A DNA stretch of 64,000 bases from Micromonospora sp. CB01531. GTDB lineage: Bacteria; Actinomycetota; Actinomycetes; Mycobacteriales; Micromonosporaceae. The stretch lies in the NCBI RefSeq assembly GCF_001905095.1, contig NZ_LWLS01000001.1, forward strand, positions 172,581 through 236,580, written 5' to 3'. The notes under the pieces were generated by a model, which saw only the letters and a list, made by a program, of their open reading frames with translations, searched no databases and was not told the DNA's origin. Both the position numbers and the translations under genes were made by a program. Positions 49,501 to 63,023 of the stretch are shown in pieces (position 1 is the stretch's first letter; the number at the start of each line of letters is the position of its first letter).

Positions 49501-50574
49501 GTGAGGGTTCTGGCGGCGATGTCGGGCGGGGTGGACTCCGCCGTGGCGGCGGCGCGCGCGGTGGAGGCCGGGCACGACGTGACCGGAGTGCACCTGGCGC
49601 TGGCCCGCAACCCGCAGACCTACCGCACTGGCGCCCGGGGCTGCTGCACCCTCGAGGACTCCCGGGACGCCCGTCGGGCCGCCGACGTGCTCGGCATCCC
49701 GTTCTACGTCTGGGACCTGGCCGACCGCTTCCACGAGGACGTGGTGGACGACTTCGTCGCCGAGTACGCGGCCGGCCGTACCCCGAACCCGTGCCTGCGC
49801 TGCAACGAGAAGATCAAGTTCGCTGCGGTGCTGGACCGGGCGGTGGCGCTCGGCTTCGACGCGGTGGTGACCGGCCACCACGCGCGGCTCGGCCCGGACG
49901 GTCTGCTGCGGCGCAGCGTCGACCTGGCCAAGGACCAGTCGTACGTCCTCGCGGTGCTGACCCGCGCACAGCTCGACCGGTCGATCTTCCCGCTCGGCGA
50001 CTCCACCAAGGCCGAGGTACGCGCGGAGGCCGCCCGACGCGGCCTCGCGGTGGCCGACAAGCCGGACTCGCACGACATCTGCTTCATCGCCGACGGCGAC
50101 ACCCGGGGCTTCCTGGCCGAGCGGCTCGGGGAAGCCCCCGGCGAGGTGGTCGACGCGCTCACCGGCGCGGTGGTGGGCAGCCACAACGGCGCCTACCAGT
50201 ACACCGTCGGGCAGCGGCGCGGCCTGCACCTGGACCGGCCCGCCCCGGACGGCCGCCCCCGCTACGTGCTCTCCATCACCCCGAAGACCAACACCGTGAC
50301 GGTCGGGCCGGCCGAGGCGCTGGAGGTCTCCCAGGTGCGGGCCACCCGCCCGGTGTGGACCGGTGGCGAGCGGCCTGCCGGCCCGGTCGAGTGCGAGGTG
50401 CAGTTGCGAGCGCACGGCGACGTGGTGCCGGCGACCGTGTCGCTGGACGCCGACGGGCTGCACGCCGAGCTGCGGCGCCCGGTACGCGGGGTCGCCGCCG
50501 GGCAGGCCGTGGTGGCATACCGGCCGGACCCGGCCGGGGACGTGGTGCTCGGCTCCGCCACCATCACCGGCTGA
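49501..50574 (+). CDS. mnmA: tRNA-specific 2-thiouridylase MnmA
   Basis: This 357-residue enzyme makes 2-thiouridine at U34 of tRNA-Lys, Glu and Gln. It has the PP-loop [23 protein letters not shown], catalytic Cys in [12 protein letters not shown], second Cys in [16 protein letters not shown] and the RNA-binding MnmA C-terminus ([11 protein letters not shown]). GTG 49501 follows GGGGAGTGAGCC. It is clustered with the cysteine desulfurase that supplies the sulfur. The gene ends before a repeat-rich gap of about 600 bp. Confidence 0.97.
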   Translation: MRVLAAMSGGVDSAVAAARAVEAGHDVTGVHLALARNPQTYRTGARGCCTLEDSRDARRAADVLGIPFYVWDLADRFHEDVVDDFVAEYAAGRTPNPCLRCNEKIKFAAVLDRAVALGFDAVVTGHHARLGPDGLLRRSVDLAKDQSYVLAVLTRAQLDRSIFPLGDSTKAEVRAEAARRGLAVADKPDSHDICFIADGDTRGFLAERLGEAPGEVVDALTGAVVGSHNGAYQYTVGQRRGLHLDRPAPDGRPRYVLSITPKTNTVTVGPAEALEVSQVRATRPVWTGGERPAGPVECEVQLRAHGDVVPATVSLDADGLHAELRRPVRGVAAGQAVVAYRPDPAGDVVLGSATITG

Positions 50575-51172
50575 GCCGCCCGATCGGCGCGAGAACGGCT
50601 GTGGCGAGGCGGACCGCGTCATTGCCGTCCCCGCGGTGGCTGCAGGTCTTTCCGGCACCCTCATCGTCGGTCCGGCCACCTGGAATTGGCCTTGTCCGAC
50701 GCTACAAAACTTGATGTCGTAAACGACTCAGACCCGCACCGAGTGGCGGGACGGTGGGGTGCGATAGGCCCTCTCGCCGGTCCGCTCCAGCATGGTCAAC
50801 CCAGGCCCCGGCACGTCCGCCAGCTCCCGCGGCGCCCGCGTCCCTGGTCACCCGCGTCGCGGTGCCGCGTCCCTGGGTCACACGCGTGGCGGTGCCGCGT
50901 CCTTGAGTCATTCGGATCATCAAGTTCGTAGCGTCCGCTGGAGTGGTCCTTGGCTCGGCGGGTGCGGTGGGTGCGGCGGGATCGCACATCGACCGGTGGG
51001 CCACGTCGCGACGACCGCTTGGCAAGTCGCGACCGTGGGCGATCGCCGGCCCCAATCGGCGCGGACCGGCGAAACCCGGCGCGGCGGCGCGCGGTGGGGT
51101 CGCCAGCCATCGAGGCCCCGGCGGCCGCAGGCTTCCCGCCGATGCCGGGCCGCGGCGGGATAGTCTGCGGCG
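50575..51172. repeat. Intergenic repeat element (inverted termini, tandem core)
   Basis: No gene is supported in this 598-bp gap. GACGCTACAAAACTTGATG (from 50698) and an inverted copy ending GCGTC at 50935 (reverse: GACGCTACGAACTTGATG) bracket 238 bp. Inside, a 30-bp unit (GCGTCCCTGG-GTCAC-GCGTGGCGGTGCC type) recurs at 50839, 50868 and 50898, the last merging with the right terminus. The same terminus family occurs at 31.67-31.80 kb. TAGTCT (51161-51166) just before the next GTG looks like its -10. Confidence 0.75.
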
Positions 51173-52177
51173 GTGAGTGATCAGCCCTGGCCCTGGCCCG
51201 CCGGGGCGGCGACCGGCATCGGTTCGCTGCCCGGCACCGACATCGCCGAGGCGCAGCGCATCGTGCTCGGCGAGCTGCCCGCCCTGCCGCACCTGCCGGA
51301 GCTGCCCGCCCGGGGTCCCGGTGCCGACCTGATCGGCCGGACCGCTGGGCTGCTCGTCGAGCTGCCGGTCGAGCTGTTCGCGGCCCGCTGGCGGGTCGCG
51401 CCGCGCCCCGGCAAGGACCTGCGCCGCGCCCGCGACCTGATGGAGCGCGACCTCGACCAGCTCGCCGAGCAGGCCGAGGAGTATGCCGGCCCGGTCAAGG
51501 TCCAGGCGGCCGGCCCGTTCACCCTGGCCGCGTCGGTGGAGCTGCCGATCGGCGGTCGGATGATCCGCGACCCGGGCGCGGTACGGGACCTCGCCGGCTC
51601 GCTCGCCGAGGGGCTGCGCGGGCACGTCGAGGCGGTGGCCCGCCGGCTGCCCCGGGCGTCGGTGCTGCTCCAGCTCGACGAGCCGTCCCTGCCGGCGGTA
51701 CTGGCCGGCCGGGTGCCCACCGAGAGCGGCTTCGGCACCTACCGCGCGGTGGAACCGGAGGTCGCCAGGGCGCTGCTGCGCGACGTGATCGAGGCGACCG
51801 GGGTGTCGACCCTGGTGCACTGCTGCGCGCCCGACGTGCCGCTGGAGCTGATCCGGGCCGCCGGGGCCGCCGGCGTCGCCCTCGACCTCGGACTGCTCAC
51901 CGACCTGGACCCGCTCGGCGAGGCGATCGACGCCGGGCTCGGGCTGCTGGCCGGCGCCGCGCCCACGCTGCCGCCGCCCGGCAGTCGCGCCCCCACCTCG
52001 GCCCAGGTCGCCGACCGGGTACGCCGGGTCTGGGACCAGCTCGGCTTCCCCCGCCGCCGGCTCGCCGAGCAGGTGGTGGTCACCCCCGCCTGCGGCCTGG
52101 CCGGGGCCACCCCGGGGTACACCCGGGCGGTCCTCGCGGCGTGCCGGGACGCCGGCCGACGGCTGGCCGAGGAGTGA
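51173..52177 (+). CDS. Methionine synthase-like (MetE C-terminal type) protein
   Basis: This 334-residue protein has a single UROD/MetE-like barrel: TGIGSLPGTDIAEAQRIVLGELPALPHLPELP, VQAAGPFTLAASVEL, LQLDEPSLPAVL, TLVHCCAPDVPLELIRAAGAAGVALDL and VVVTPACGLAG. The zinc-ligand candidates are His-Cys in VHCC and Cys in PACGL. It is annotated as methionine synthase in relatives, but it is half the size of MetE, so the exact methyl donor is uncertain. GTG 51173 lies seven bases after TAGTCT, so it is likely leaderless. The order mnmA-this gene-ligA is common in actinobacteria. Confidence 0.85.
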   Translation: MSDQPWPWPAGAATGIGSLPGTDIAEAQRIVLGELPALPHLPELPARGPGADLIGRTAGLLVELPVELFAARWRVAPRPGKDLRRARDLMERDLDQLAEQAEEYAGPVKVQAAGPFTLAASVELPIGGRMIRDPGAVRDLAGSLAEGLRGHVEAVARRLPRASVLLQLDEPSLPAVLAGRVPTESGFGTYRAVEPEVARALLRDVIEATGVSTLVHCCAPDVPLELIRAAGAAGVALDLGLLTDLDPLGEAIDAGLGLLAGAAPTLPPPGSRAPTSAQVADRVRRVWDQLGFPRRRLAEQVVVTPACGLAGATPGYTRAVLAACRDAGRRLAEE

Positions 52178-52204
52178 GGTTTCCTGTCGTAGCTACCGGG
52201 CAGG

Positions 52205-52582
52205 ATGACCGGCATGATTGGACAGCTGCGTTCCGTGGTGATCGACTGCCCCGATCCGCGCGCGCTGGCCGGCTTCTACGCGGAGCTGCTCGGCCTCCCG
52301 CTGATCGAGGACAACTCCGACGGCGACGAATGGGTGGTGCTCGGCGGTCCGCCGGGGCACCAGCCGCGGATCGCCTTCCAGCAGGCGCCCGGCCTGCGCG
52401 CGCCGGACTGGCCCGACCCGGACCGGCCGCAGCAGTTCCACCTCGACGTGACGGTGGACGACATCGAGACCGCGGAGAAGGCGGCGCTGGCCCTGGGCGC
52501 GCGGCGGCTGCCCGGCGAGGGTGAGGGCTTCCGGGTCTACGCCGACCCGGCCGGGCATCCGTTCTGCCTCTGCTGGGACTGA
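52205..52582 (+). CDS. VOC family (glyoxalase-like) protein
   Basis: This 125-residue protein is a vicinal oxygen chelate fold: VVIDCPDPRALAGFYAELLGLPLIEDNSDGDEWVVLG, FQQAPGLRAPDWPDPDRPQQFHLDVTVDDIETAEKAALALGARRLPGEGEGFRVYADPAGHPFCLC. His in HLDVTV and Glu/Asp positions could bind a metal, but the substrate is unknown; antibiotic resistance or small-molecule metabolism are usual. ATG 52205 (MTGMIGQL), or ATG 52214. Only 27 bp follow the preceding gene. Confidence 0.9.
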   Translation: MTGMIGQLRSVVIDCPDPRALAGFYAELLGLPLIEDNSDGDEWVVLGGPPGHQPRIAFQQAPGLRAPDWPDPDRPQQFHLDVTVDDIETAEKAALALGARRLPGEGEGFRVYADPAGHPFCLCWD

Positions 52583-52613
52583 CCGCGGGCGGCGCGGCTT
52601 GCGGCGGCGGTGC

Positions 52614-55935
<3,322 letters not shown>

Positions 55936-56099
55936 GGGCGGGCTCGAAGTGGATCTCCGCGAGGTCGAGGCGCGGATACCAAGTTAATTACGACTACGAC
56001 CGATTCGTGACTGTCGCGGCGGGAATCCGGGCCTGAGGGCGTTTCATTGGCGTACGGCGTGTGACGGCGCACGCCCGAGGGCCGCTCCCGGGAGGTGCG

Positions 56100-58556
56100 A
56101 TGGAGACCGGCGACCCGCGTAACTCCGTGCCGCCCGGGCGGGGTACGCCGTTCTTCGGTTTCGTCGCCGTGGTCGGGGTGCTGGCCGTGCTCGTCTCGGC
56201 CGGACCGCTGGCCGGGCTGCCGGAACGGCTGTCGGACATGCCGCCGGCCTTCTGGACCATGGCGGCGCTCGCCGTCGCCTGTGACGCCCGCCCGTTCGTC
56301 CCGCCCGGCCGGCGTCGGACCTCGGCGGTCTTCCCGTCGACCTGCTTCACCTTCGCGATCCTGCTCGGCTGGGGGCTCGGCCCGGCCGTCGCCGTGCAGG
56401 CCGTGGCGGTGGCCGTCTCCGGCTGGCGGCTCGGGTACGCCCTCTGGCGGACCGGCTTCAACGCCGCCCAGTACGCCTGCGCGCTCGGCGCCGCGTTCCT
56501 GGTCACCCGGCTCGGTGCCGGCGACCTCTTCGACGGCGGGCAGCTGCACTGGGCGGACGTCGCGGCGGTGGGCGGTGCCGCCGCGGCCTGGTTCGCGGTC
56601 AACTACGGCCTGGTCACCTTCGCGATCCGGCTGCGTTTCGGTGCCCGCTGGTGGCCCCGGGTCCGCCTCGGCCTGGCCTACGAGCTGCTCTCCACCGGTT
56701 CGCTGCTGCTGCTCGCCCCGGTGCTGGTCGCCGCCGCCCGGGCCAGCGCCGCGTTGATCCCACTGGTGCTGGTGCCGCTCTTCGCCGTCTACCGGATGGC
56801 CCGGCTCTCCGCCGAGCAGGAGCAACTGGCCGCCCTCGACCCGCTCACGGGGCTGCCCAACCGCAAGGCGCTGCTGGCCGAGGTGGCCGAGCAGGTGCAC
56901 CTGCACGCCGAGCGGGCCGCCCGGAGCGAGCCGGACGCCCACCTCGCCCTGCTGCTGCTCGACCTGGACCGGTTCAAGCACGTCAACGACGCCCTCGGGC
57001 ACGCGGTGGGGGACCGGCTGCTGGTCGAGGTGAGCGCCCGGCTGACCGACGTGGTGGACGAGGATCACCTGGTGGCCCGCCTCGGCGGCGACGAGTTCGC
57101 CATTGTCGTACCCCGGCTCACCGGTGCCGACCAGGCCCGGGAACTGGCCGACCGGGTGGTCGCCGCGCTCGCCGAGCCGGTCCCGTTGGACGGGCTGCCG
57201 CTGGACGTGGGCGGCTCGATCGGCGTCGCGATGTTCCCGGAGCACGGCGAGGACTTCGCCACCCTGATGCGCCACGCCGACGTGGCCATGTACGACGCCA
57301 AGCACCGCAACGACACCGTCGCCGTCTACGCGGCCGAGTCCGACCACAACTCGGCGGAACGGCTCGGCCTCCTGGCCGACCTGCGCCGGGTGCTGGAGAG
57401 CACGCCGACCTCGCCCGTCGCGGCACCGCCCGGCGTACGCGGTGGCGACGGCGCCGCCCTCGCCACCGCGTCCGGCCTGCCCGCCCCGGCTCGGGCCGAC
57501 GGCGTAGCCCGCAACGGCGGCCGGCGCGGCGTCGCTGCCCGGCCGGGCCAGGGGTCGGGGCGCTGGCGGCTGCGTCGTCGACCGGCCCGGGTCGACCTGC
57601 GGCACGAGGACGAGCTGATCAACCGGATCGTCACGAACGCCGATCCGATCCGCCGCCGGGCCGCCCGCACGGTCGGCGCCAACGCGTCGGTGGGCGTCGC
57701 CGGTGACCGGTTTCCGGAGGCGCTCGGCGAGGTCCCGGACCGGAAGGTCGGCGGCGGGGACGACCAGGCCGGGGATCCGGGCGAGATCACCATGTACTAC
57801 CAGCCGCAGATCGCCATCGCGACCGGCGAGGTGGTCGGGGTGGAGGCGCTGCTGCGCTGGCGACACCCGCGCCGGGGCATGGTCGACCCGGGGGAGCTGA
57901 TCCAGGTCGCCGAGCAGAGCGCCGTGATGCGGCTGCTCACCCGCCGGGTGGTGGACGACGTGACGGAGCAGTTGGCGAAGTGGTCGGCGGCCGGCCTCAC
58001 GCTGCGCGCCGCGCTCAACGTCAGCGTCCGTGATCTGCACACCGGCGAGATCGCCGAGCAGATCGCCGACCGGCTGGCCCGGTACGGCGTGCCGCCGGAC
58101 CGGCTCCAGGTGGAGATTACCGAGGGCGCCCTGATGGCCGACCCACGGCGGGTGCTGGCCAGCATCTCCCAGCTGCACCGCATCGGCGTCGGCATCGCGC
58201 TGGACGACTTCGGTACCGGGTACTCGTCGTTGCAGCACCTGCGCCGGCTGCCGCTGTCCGAGGTGAAGGTGGACCGGTCGTTCGTCCTCGGGATGGCGGA
58301 GGACCCGGACGACGCGGCGATCGTCCGGTCGATGATCGAGCTGGCCGGGGCGCTCGGGCTGCGTGTGGTGGCCGAGGGCGTGGAGGACGAGCGCACTTGG
58401 CGGTTGCTGCACGCCGCCGGCTGCGATGTGGCCCAGGGGTGGTTCTACGCCCGGCCGATGCCGGCCGAGGAGCTGGTCGCCTGGCTGTCCCGGTACCGCC
58501 CGGTCCACCCGATGGCGGCCGCGGAAGCGGAGGGGCCGCGCCGACCGGCCCGGTGA
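56100..58556 (+). CDS. GGDEF-EAL c-di-GMP enzyme with membrane sensor
   Basis: This 818-residue protein has an N-terminal membrane sensor of about eight helices (residues 15-235), a GGDEF domain (about 245-410) and an EAL domain (about 560-800). GGDEF is intact ([25 protein letters not shown]) but lacks the RxxD inhibitory site five residues before it. EAL is also intact ([45 protein letters not shown]), so both cyclase and diesterase activity are possible. A linker of about 140 residues separates the two, with charged and low-complexity parts. ATG 56100 follows GGGAGG. It lies between ligA and gatC. Confidence 0.94.
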   Translation: METGDPRNSVPPGRGTPFFGFVAVVGVLAVLVSAGPLAGLPERLSDMPPAFWTMAALAVACDARPFVPPGRRRTSAVFPSTCFTFAILLGWGLGPAVAVQAVAVAVSGWRLGYALWRTGFNAAQYACALGAAFLVTRLGAGDLFDGGQLHWADVAAVGGAAAAWFAVNYGLVTFAIRLRFGARWWPRVRLGLAYELLSTGSLLLLAPVLVAAARASAALIPLVLVPLFAVYRMARLSAEQEQLAALDPLTGLPNRKALLAEVAEQVHLHAERAARSEPDAHLALLLLDLDRFKHVNDALGHAVGDRLLVEVSARLTDVVDEDHLVARLGGDEFAIVVPRLTGADQARELADRVVAALAEPVPLDGLPLDVGGSIGVAMFPEHGEDFATLMRHADVAMYDAKHRNDTVAVYAAESDHNSAERLGLLADLRRVLESTPTSPVAAPPGVRGGDGAALATASGLPAPARADGVARNGGRRGVAARPGQGSGRWRLRRRPARVDLRHEDELINRIVTNADPIRRRAARTVGANASVGVAGDRFPEALGEVPDRKVGGGDDQAGDPGEITMYYQPQIAIATGEVVGVEALLRWRHPRRGMVDPGELIQVAEQSAVMRLLTRRVVDDVTEQLAKWSAAGLTLRAALNVSVRDLHTGEIAEQIADRLARYGVPPDRLQVEITEGALMADPRRVLASISQLHRIGVGIALDDFGTGYSSLQHLRRLPLSEVKVDRSFVLGMAEDPDDAAIVRSMIELAGALGLRVVAEGVEDERTWRLLHAAGCDVAQGWFYARPMPAEELVAWLSRYRPVHPMAAAEAEGPRRPAR

Positions 58557-58696
58557 CGGGCCCGGAGGGGGAGTCGGAGGCGTCGACGCGACCGCAGGAC
58601 AATAGACTCGCTCCGGTCACCGCGCGTCATCGCCACCGACGAACGCGCGGCCGGCACACCGAAGACGCAGCAGGACAGCCACGAAGGGGGCACCCG

Positions 58697-59002
58697 ATGG
58701 CCGCCATCTCCCGCGAGGAGGTCGCGCACCTCGCGCGACTGTCGCGGCTCGCCGTCACCGAGGAGGAGCTGGACACGTTCGCCGGTCAGCTGGGCGTGAT
58801 CCTCCAGTCGGTCGCCCAGGTCGGCGAGGTCGCCGCGGCGGACATCCCGCCGACCTCCCACTCGGTGCCGCTGACCAACGTCCTCCGGGAGGACGTGGTG
58901 GCGCCGTGCCTGACCCCGCAGGAGGCGCTGTCGGGTGCGCCCGACGCCGAGGAGCAGCGGTTCCGCGTCCCGCGGATCCTGGATGAGGATGTGGCTTCAT
59001 GA
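58697..59002 (+). CDS. gatC: Aspartyl/glutamyl-tRNA amidotransferase subunit C
   Basis: This 101-residue subunit stabilises the GatCAB amidotransferase, which converts Glu-tRNA-Gln and Asp-tRNA-Asn to their amides. It shows [65 protein letters not shown] and FRVPRIL. ATG 58697 is preceded by GAAGGGGG. The ATG of gatA overlaps its stop (ATGA), so the two are coupled. Confidence 0.96.
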   Translation: MAAISREEVAHLARLSRLAVTEEELDTFAGQLGVILQSVAQVGEVAAADIPPTSHSVPLTNVLREDVVAPCLTPQEALSGAPDAEEQRFRVPRILDEDVAS

Positions 59003-60474
59003 GCGACCTGACCAGGCTGACCGCGACGGAGATCGCGGGGCTCGTGGCGAGCGGGGAGACCTCCGCCGTCGAGGTGACCCAGGCCCACCTGGACCGGATC
59101 GCCGCCGTGGAGGACCAGGTCCACGCCTTCCTGCACGTCGACACCGAGGGCGCGCTGGCCGCTGCCCGCACCGTCGACGAGCGGCGGGCGGCCGGCGCGG
59201 AGCTGGGCCCGCTGGCCGGCGTGCCGGTCGCCGTGAAGGACGTGCTCACCACCAAGGGTGTGCCGACCACGGTCGGGTCGAAGATCCTGGAGGGCTGGCG
59301 CCCGCCGTACGACTCGACGATCGTGCAGCGGCTGCGCGACGCGGGCACGGTGATGCTCGGCAAGACCAACATGGACGAGTTCGCCATGGGCTCCTCCACC
59401 GAATACTCGGCCTACGGTCCAACCCACAACCCCTGGGACCTGACCCGGATCCCGGGCGGCTCGGGTGGCGGCAGCGCCGCCGCGCTGGCCGCGTTCGAGG
59501 CGCCGCTGGCGATCGGCTCGGACACCGGTGGCTCGATCCGCCAGCCCGGTGCGGTCACCGGCACGGTCGGCGCCAAGCCCACCTACGGCGGCACCTCCCG
59601 GTACGGCCTGGTCGCCTTCTCCTCGTCGCTGGACACGCCCGGTCCGTGCGCCCGTACGGTGCTGGACGCCGCACTGCTGCACCAGGTGATCGGCGGGCAC
59701 GACCCGCGCGACTCCACCTCCATCCCGGCCACCGTGCCGGACGTGGTGGGTGCGGCGAAGCTCGGCGCGACCGGCGACCTGACCGGGGTGAAGCTCGGTG
59801 TGGTCACCGAGTTCACCGGCGAGGGTGCCGAGCCGGGTGTGATGGCCGCGTTCCGCGAGTCGGTGGAGGCGCTGGCGAAGCTGGGCGCCGAGATCGTCGA
59901 GGTCTCCTGCCCGCACTTCAAGTACGCCCTGCCGGCCTACTACCTGATCGCGCCGAGCGAGTGCTCCTCCAACCTGGCCCGGTTCGACGGCGTCCGGTTC
60001 GGCCTGCGGGTCGGCGACGACGGCAACCGGTCGCTGGAGGAGGTCATGTCGCTGACCCGCGAGACCGGCTTCGGCCCGGAGGTCAAGCGGCGCATCATGA
60101 TCGGCACGTATGCGCTCTCCTCGGGCTACTACGACGCCTACTACGGGCAGGCGCAGAAGGTCCGCACCCTGATCACCCGGGACTTCACCGCGGCGTTCGA
60201 GCAGGTGGACGCGCTGATCTCGCCGACCACCCCGTTCGTGGCCTTCCCAATCGGGGCGCGTACCTCCGACCCGTACCAGATGTACCTGGCGGACCTGTTC
60301 ACCATCCCGACCAACCTGTACGGCGGGCCGGCCATCTCGGTCCCGTGCGGCCTCTCCGAGGGGCTTCCGGTTGGTCTGCAGATCATGGCCCCGACGATGG
60401 CGGACGACCGGATGTACCGGGTGGCCGCCGCGCTGGAGTCCACGGTCGGCACGTTCGCCCCACCGGCCCTGTGA
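58999..60474 (+). CDS. gatA: Aspartyl/glutamyl-tRNA amidotransferase subunit A
   Basis: This 491-residue amidase releases ammonia from glutamine for GatCAB. It has the amidase-signature core: [20 protein letters not shown] with Lys, [77 protein letters not shown] with the Ser-cisSer-Lys triad, and [27 protein letters not shown]. Length is normal. No gatB follows within the window; the next gene is a surface protein. A strong hairpin closes the unit. Confidence 0.97.
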   Translation: MSDLTRLTATEIAGLVASGETSAVEVTQAHLDRIAAVEDQVHAFLHVDTEGALAAARTVDERRAAGAELGPLAGVPVAVKDVLTTKGVPTTVGSKILEGWRPPYDSTIVQRLRDAGTVMLGKTNMDEFAMGSSTEYSAYGPTHNPWDLTRIPGGSGGGSAAALAAFEAPLAIGSDTGGSIRQPGAVTGTVGAKPTYGGTSRYGLVAFSSSLDTPGPCARTVLDAALLHQVIGGHDPRDSTSIPATVPDVVGAAKLGATGDLTGVKLGVVTEFTGEGAEPGVMAAFRESVEALAKLGAEIVEVSCPHFKYALPAYYLIAPSECSSNLARFDGVRFGLRVGDDGNRSLEEVMSLTRETGFGPEVKRRIMIGTYALSSGYYDAYYGQAQKVRTLITRDFTAAFEQVDALISPTTPFVAFPIGARTSDPYQMYLADLFTIPTNLYGGPAISVPCGLSEGLPVGLQIMAPTMADDRMYRVAAALESTVGTFAPPAL

Positions 60475-60480
60475 CCCGCC

Positions 60481-60508
60481 CGCGGGGCGGCCGACAGGCC
60501 GCCCCGCG
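60481..60508 (+). terminator. Terminator after gatA
   Basis: CGCGGGGCGGCC (60481-60492) and GGCCGCCCCGCG (60497-60508) form a perfect 12-bp stem with the loop GACA, 6 bp after the gatA stop. Confidence 0.82.
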
Positions 60509-60682
60509 AGGGGCACGGTCTTGTCCGGGAACGGGCGCTGCGACAGCCGAACGCAACGCCGATTGGCAACACGCGGTCACCGTTCGGTCCATTACGCCTT
60601 CCTGCCTGTCCTGATTGGATAAGGTCGCCTCGCGCCGGTGAACGCGAATCCCGGCGTACCTCGATCGAATCCTGGACGGGCG

Positions 60683-62035
60683 ATGAAGACGCTGCGACCG
60701 ATAATGATCGTGTCGGCATTCATGCTGCTGCTGCTCGGCACGGCGCAGCCGGCGGCTGCCGCGACGATCACCATCACCTCCGGTCCGCCGACGTCCCCGG
60801 TCACCGCGTACGAGCCGTATCCGACGCACACGTTCACGGCGTCGGGTGGCACGGCTCCCTACAGCGCGTCGCTGCGGTCGGGTTCGTTGCCGGTGGGGAT
60901 GGCGTTGTCGTCGGTCACGCGCAACCTCTCGGGTACGCCGACCACGCCGGGCAGCTACTCGTTTGGCGTCCGGGTGACCGACGCGGACGGCTTCTTTGCC
61001 GACCAGGACGTGACCGTCGTGGTCGAGGCACCCACCATCACCATCACCTCGGGCGCGCCCACCTCGCCGGTCACCGCCTACGAGCCGTATCCGACGCACA
61101 CGTTCATGGCGTCGGGTGGCATGGCTCCCTACAGCGCGTCGCTGCGGTCGGGTTCGTTGCCGGTGGGGATGGCGTTGTCGTCGGTCACGCGCAACCTCTC
61201 GGGTACGCCGACCACCCCGGGGACCTACACCTTCGGCGTCCGGGTGACCGACACGAACGGCTTCTACGCCGACCAGGAGGTGACCGTCGTGGTGGTCGCG
61301 CCGACCATCACCATCACCTCGGGCACCCCCACCTCACCCTGGTACACGGGGCAGGCGTACCCGACGTACACGTTCACGGCGTCGGGTGGCATGGCTCCCT
61401 ACAGCGCGTCGCTGCGGTCGGGTTCGTTGCCGGTGGGGATGGCGTTGTCGTCGGTCACGCGCAACCTCTCGGGTACGCCGACCACCCCGGGGACTTACAC
61501 CTTCGCCGTCCGGATGACCGACACGAACGGCTTCTACGCCGACCAGGACATCACCGTCGTGATCGCCGATCCGGCCACCACCATCACCTCGGGCGAACCG
61601 CCCCGAGGCACGGTGGGCGAGGGGTACTCGTTCCGGTTCACCGCCACCGGTGACTCCAACATCAAGTTCAGCGTGACCGCCGGCGACCTGCCCGACGGGC
61701 TGACCCTCGCTCCGGACGGCGTGCTCAGCGGCACCCCCGAGGCCGAGGGCAGCTTCACCTTCACGGTGAAGGCGACCGGCACCGCGTCGAGCGCCACCGA
61801 CGAGGTCACTCTCGTCATCGATGCCGGGCCGTCCTCGCCGTCCCCGACGCCCACGTCATCGGCATCGCCGTCCCCGTCATCGGCGTCGCCGTCGGCCACG
61901 GCCGGACCCGGGCTCCCTGTCACCGGATCCGACACGCGAACCATGCTGTTGCTGGGCGTCGCGGTGATCGCCGTCGGTGGGATGCTCCTCCTCCTGGCCT
62001 ACGAGCGCCGCCGGCGATCCCTGACCCGCGGGTGA
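60683..62035 (+). CDS. Sortase-type surface protein with Ig-like repeats
   Basis: This 450-residue exported protein has a signal peptide (IMIVSAFMLLLLGTAQPAAAA), then three nearly identical 90-residue Ig-like (He_PIG type) units (TITITSG...TAPYSASLRSGSLPVGMALSSVTRNLSGTPTTPG), a fourth diverged unit (residues about 300-390) and a Ser/Pro linker. It ends LPVTG-SDTR, a membrane helix and RRRR, the LPxTG sorting signal for sortase. The DNA repeat is 270 bp with 91-nt identical stretches, so recent expansion or gene conversion is likely. Start ATG 60683. A structural or adhesive surface role is expected. Confidence 0.9.
   Translation: MKTLRPIMIVSAFMLLLLGTAQPAAAATITITSGPPTSPVTAYEPYPTHTFTASGGTAPYSASLRSGSLPVGMALSSVTRNLSGTPTTPGSYSFGVRVTDADGFFADQDVTVVVEAPTITITSGAPTSPVTAYEPYPTHTFMASGGMAPYSASLRSGSLPVGMALSSVTRNLSGTPTTPGTYTFGVRVTDTNGFYADQEVTVVVVAPTITITSGTPTSPWYTGQAYPTYTFTASGGMAPYSASLRSGSLPVGMALSSVTRNLSGTPTTPGTYTFAVRMTDTNGFYADQDITVVIADPATTITSGEPPRGTVGEGYSFRFTATGDSNIKFSVTAGDLPDGLTLAPDGVLSGTPEAEGSFTFTVKATGTASSATDEVTLVIDAGPSSPSPTPTSSASPSPSSASPSATAGPGLPVTGSDTRTMLLLGVAVIAVGGMLLLLAYERRRRSLTRG
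60762..61571 (+). repeat. Three tandem 270-bp coding repeats
   Basis: Positions 60855, 61125 and 61395 start the same 91-nt run (GCTCCCTACAGCGCG... to ...GCCGACCAC), exactly 270 bp apart, within the surface-protein gene. The rest of each unit is diverged to a lesser degree. Copy number may vary between strains. Confidence 0.9.
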
Positions 62036-62042
62036 CGCCCGG

Positions 62043-63002
62043 TCAGGCCAGGCCCCGCCGGCCGGCCTGCAGCCCGGCCTGAAAGCGGGTACGGGCGCCG
62101 AGCGCGGCCAGCAGGGCGGACGAGCGGCGTCCCAGGGTGCGCACGCTCACGCCGAGTTCGCGGGCGATGGCTTCGTCCTTGAGCCCGGTGGCGAGCAGGG
62201 CCAGCAGCCGCAAATCCGGCTCGTCGGCTCCCGTCGCGGGCTGCTCCGGGTCCCAGGCGGGCAGCGGCGTGGCCTGCACCCAGAGCAGTTCGAAGAGCTT
62301 CACCAGCGCCGACACGACCATGGGCGCGCGGATCACCAGCGCGGCGTCCATGGCCCGCTCGCTGGCCAGCGGCAGCAGCGCCACCGAGCGGTCGCCGATC
62401 GCCAGCTTCAGCGGCACGTCCGTGTGCACCCGCGCCTGTTCCCCGGCCGCCACGGCCGCCATCGCCTGCTCGTAGGCGCCGGGCAGCTCGAAAGCCTCGG
62501 GGGCGTAGATGCCCCGCACGCTGGCGTCCCGACCGAGCAGCTCGTTCTCGGACACGTTCGCCGACGCCACCTCCTGGGCGTACGGCGGGCGATCCAGGAC
62601 CAGCAGCTCCTTCGTCACGCCGTAGGTGAGCTGGACGAACTGGGCCTCGACGGCAGCCCGGCCGGTGACGATCTCCAGCAGTTCGTCCGGCCTGGTCGGC
62701 AGTTCCTGCGGAAACTCCTCCGCCATCTGTTCGGCGGCTCGGCGTACCTGGGTGAACTCCTCGGTGCGCCGCACGACCAGGGCGTTCACCGCGACGTCCG
62801 GACGGGTCGGCAGCAGCCGGGTGCCAGCACCGACCAGCCGGCTGACGAAGCCGAGTTCCTCCAGGCGCTCGGTCGCCGCGCGGACCACCCGGACGCTCTC
62901 CCCGACCTGCCGGGCCAGCTCCGGCACGCTCGACTGCCGTCTGTGCAGGAGGGCCAGGTAGACCGATTCCTCCACCGGGTTCAGACCCAACGACTCGAAC
63001 AT
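62043..63002 (-). CDS. TrmB-like / LuxR-type transcriptional regulator
   Basis: This 319-residue regulator has an N-terminal TrmB-type winged helix (MFESLGLNPVEESVYLALLHRRQSSVPELARQVGESVRVVRAATERLEELGFVSRL), a central sensor-like region (about 100-235), and a C-terminal LuxR/GerE HTH (DLRLLALLATGLKDEAIARELGVSVRTLGRRSSALLAALGARTRFQAGLQAGRRGLA). The pairing of two HTH domains is found in many actinomycete regulators of unknown ligand. ATG 63002 is set by the TrmB start. It is divergent from the BNR-repeat gene across a region with two dyads. Confidence 0.88.
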   Translation of the reverse strand: MFESLGLNPVEESVYLALLHRRQSSVPELARQVGESVRVVRAATERLEELGFVSRLVGAGTRLLPTRPDVAVNALVVRRTEEFTQVRRAAEQMAEEFPQELPTRPDELLEIVTGRAAVEAQFVQLTYGVTKELLVLDRPPYAQEVASANVSENELLGRDASVRGIYAPEAFELPGAYEQAMAAVAAGEQARVHTDVPLKLAIGDRSVALLPLASERAMDAALVIRAPMVVSALVKLFELLWVQATPLPAWDPEQPATGADEPDLRLLALLATGLKDEAIARELGVSVRTLGRRSSALLAALGARTRFQAGLQAGRRGLA

Positions 63003-63023
63003 CCGAGCCCCTTCCCGCCTCGC

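Noticed and set aside
50796-51110. Minus-strand frame of about 104 codons in the repeat gap
   Set aside because: It is made of the tandem repeats and GC-rich flank, with no ribosome site or family.
60762-61571. CRISPR array suggested by regular repeats
   Set aside because: The units are 270 bp, coding and in frame, with no short repeat/spacer pattern and no cas genes.
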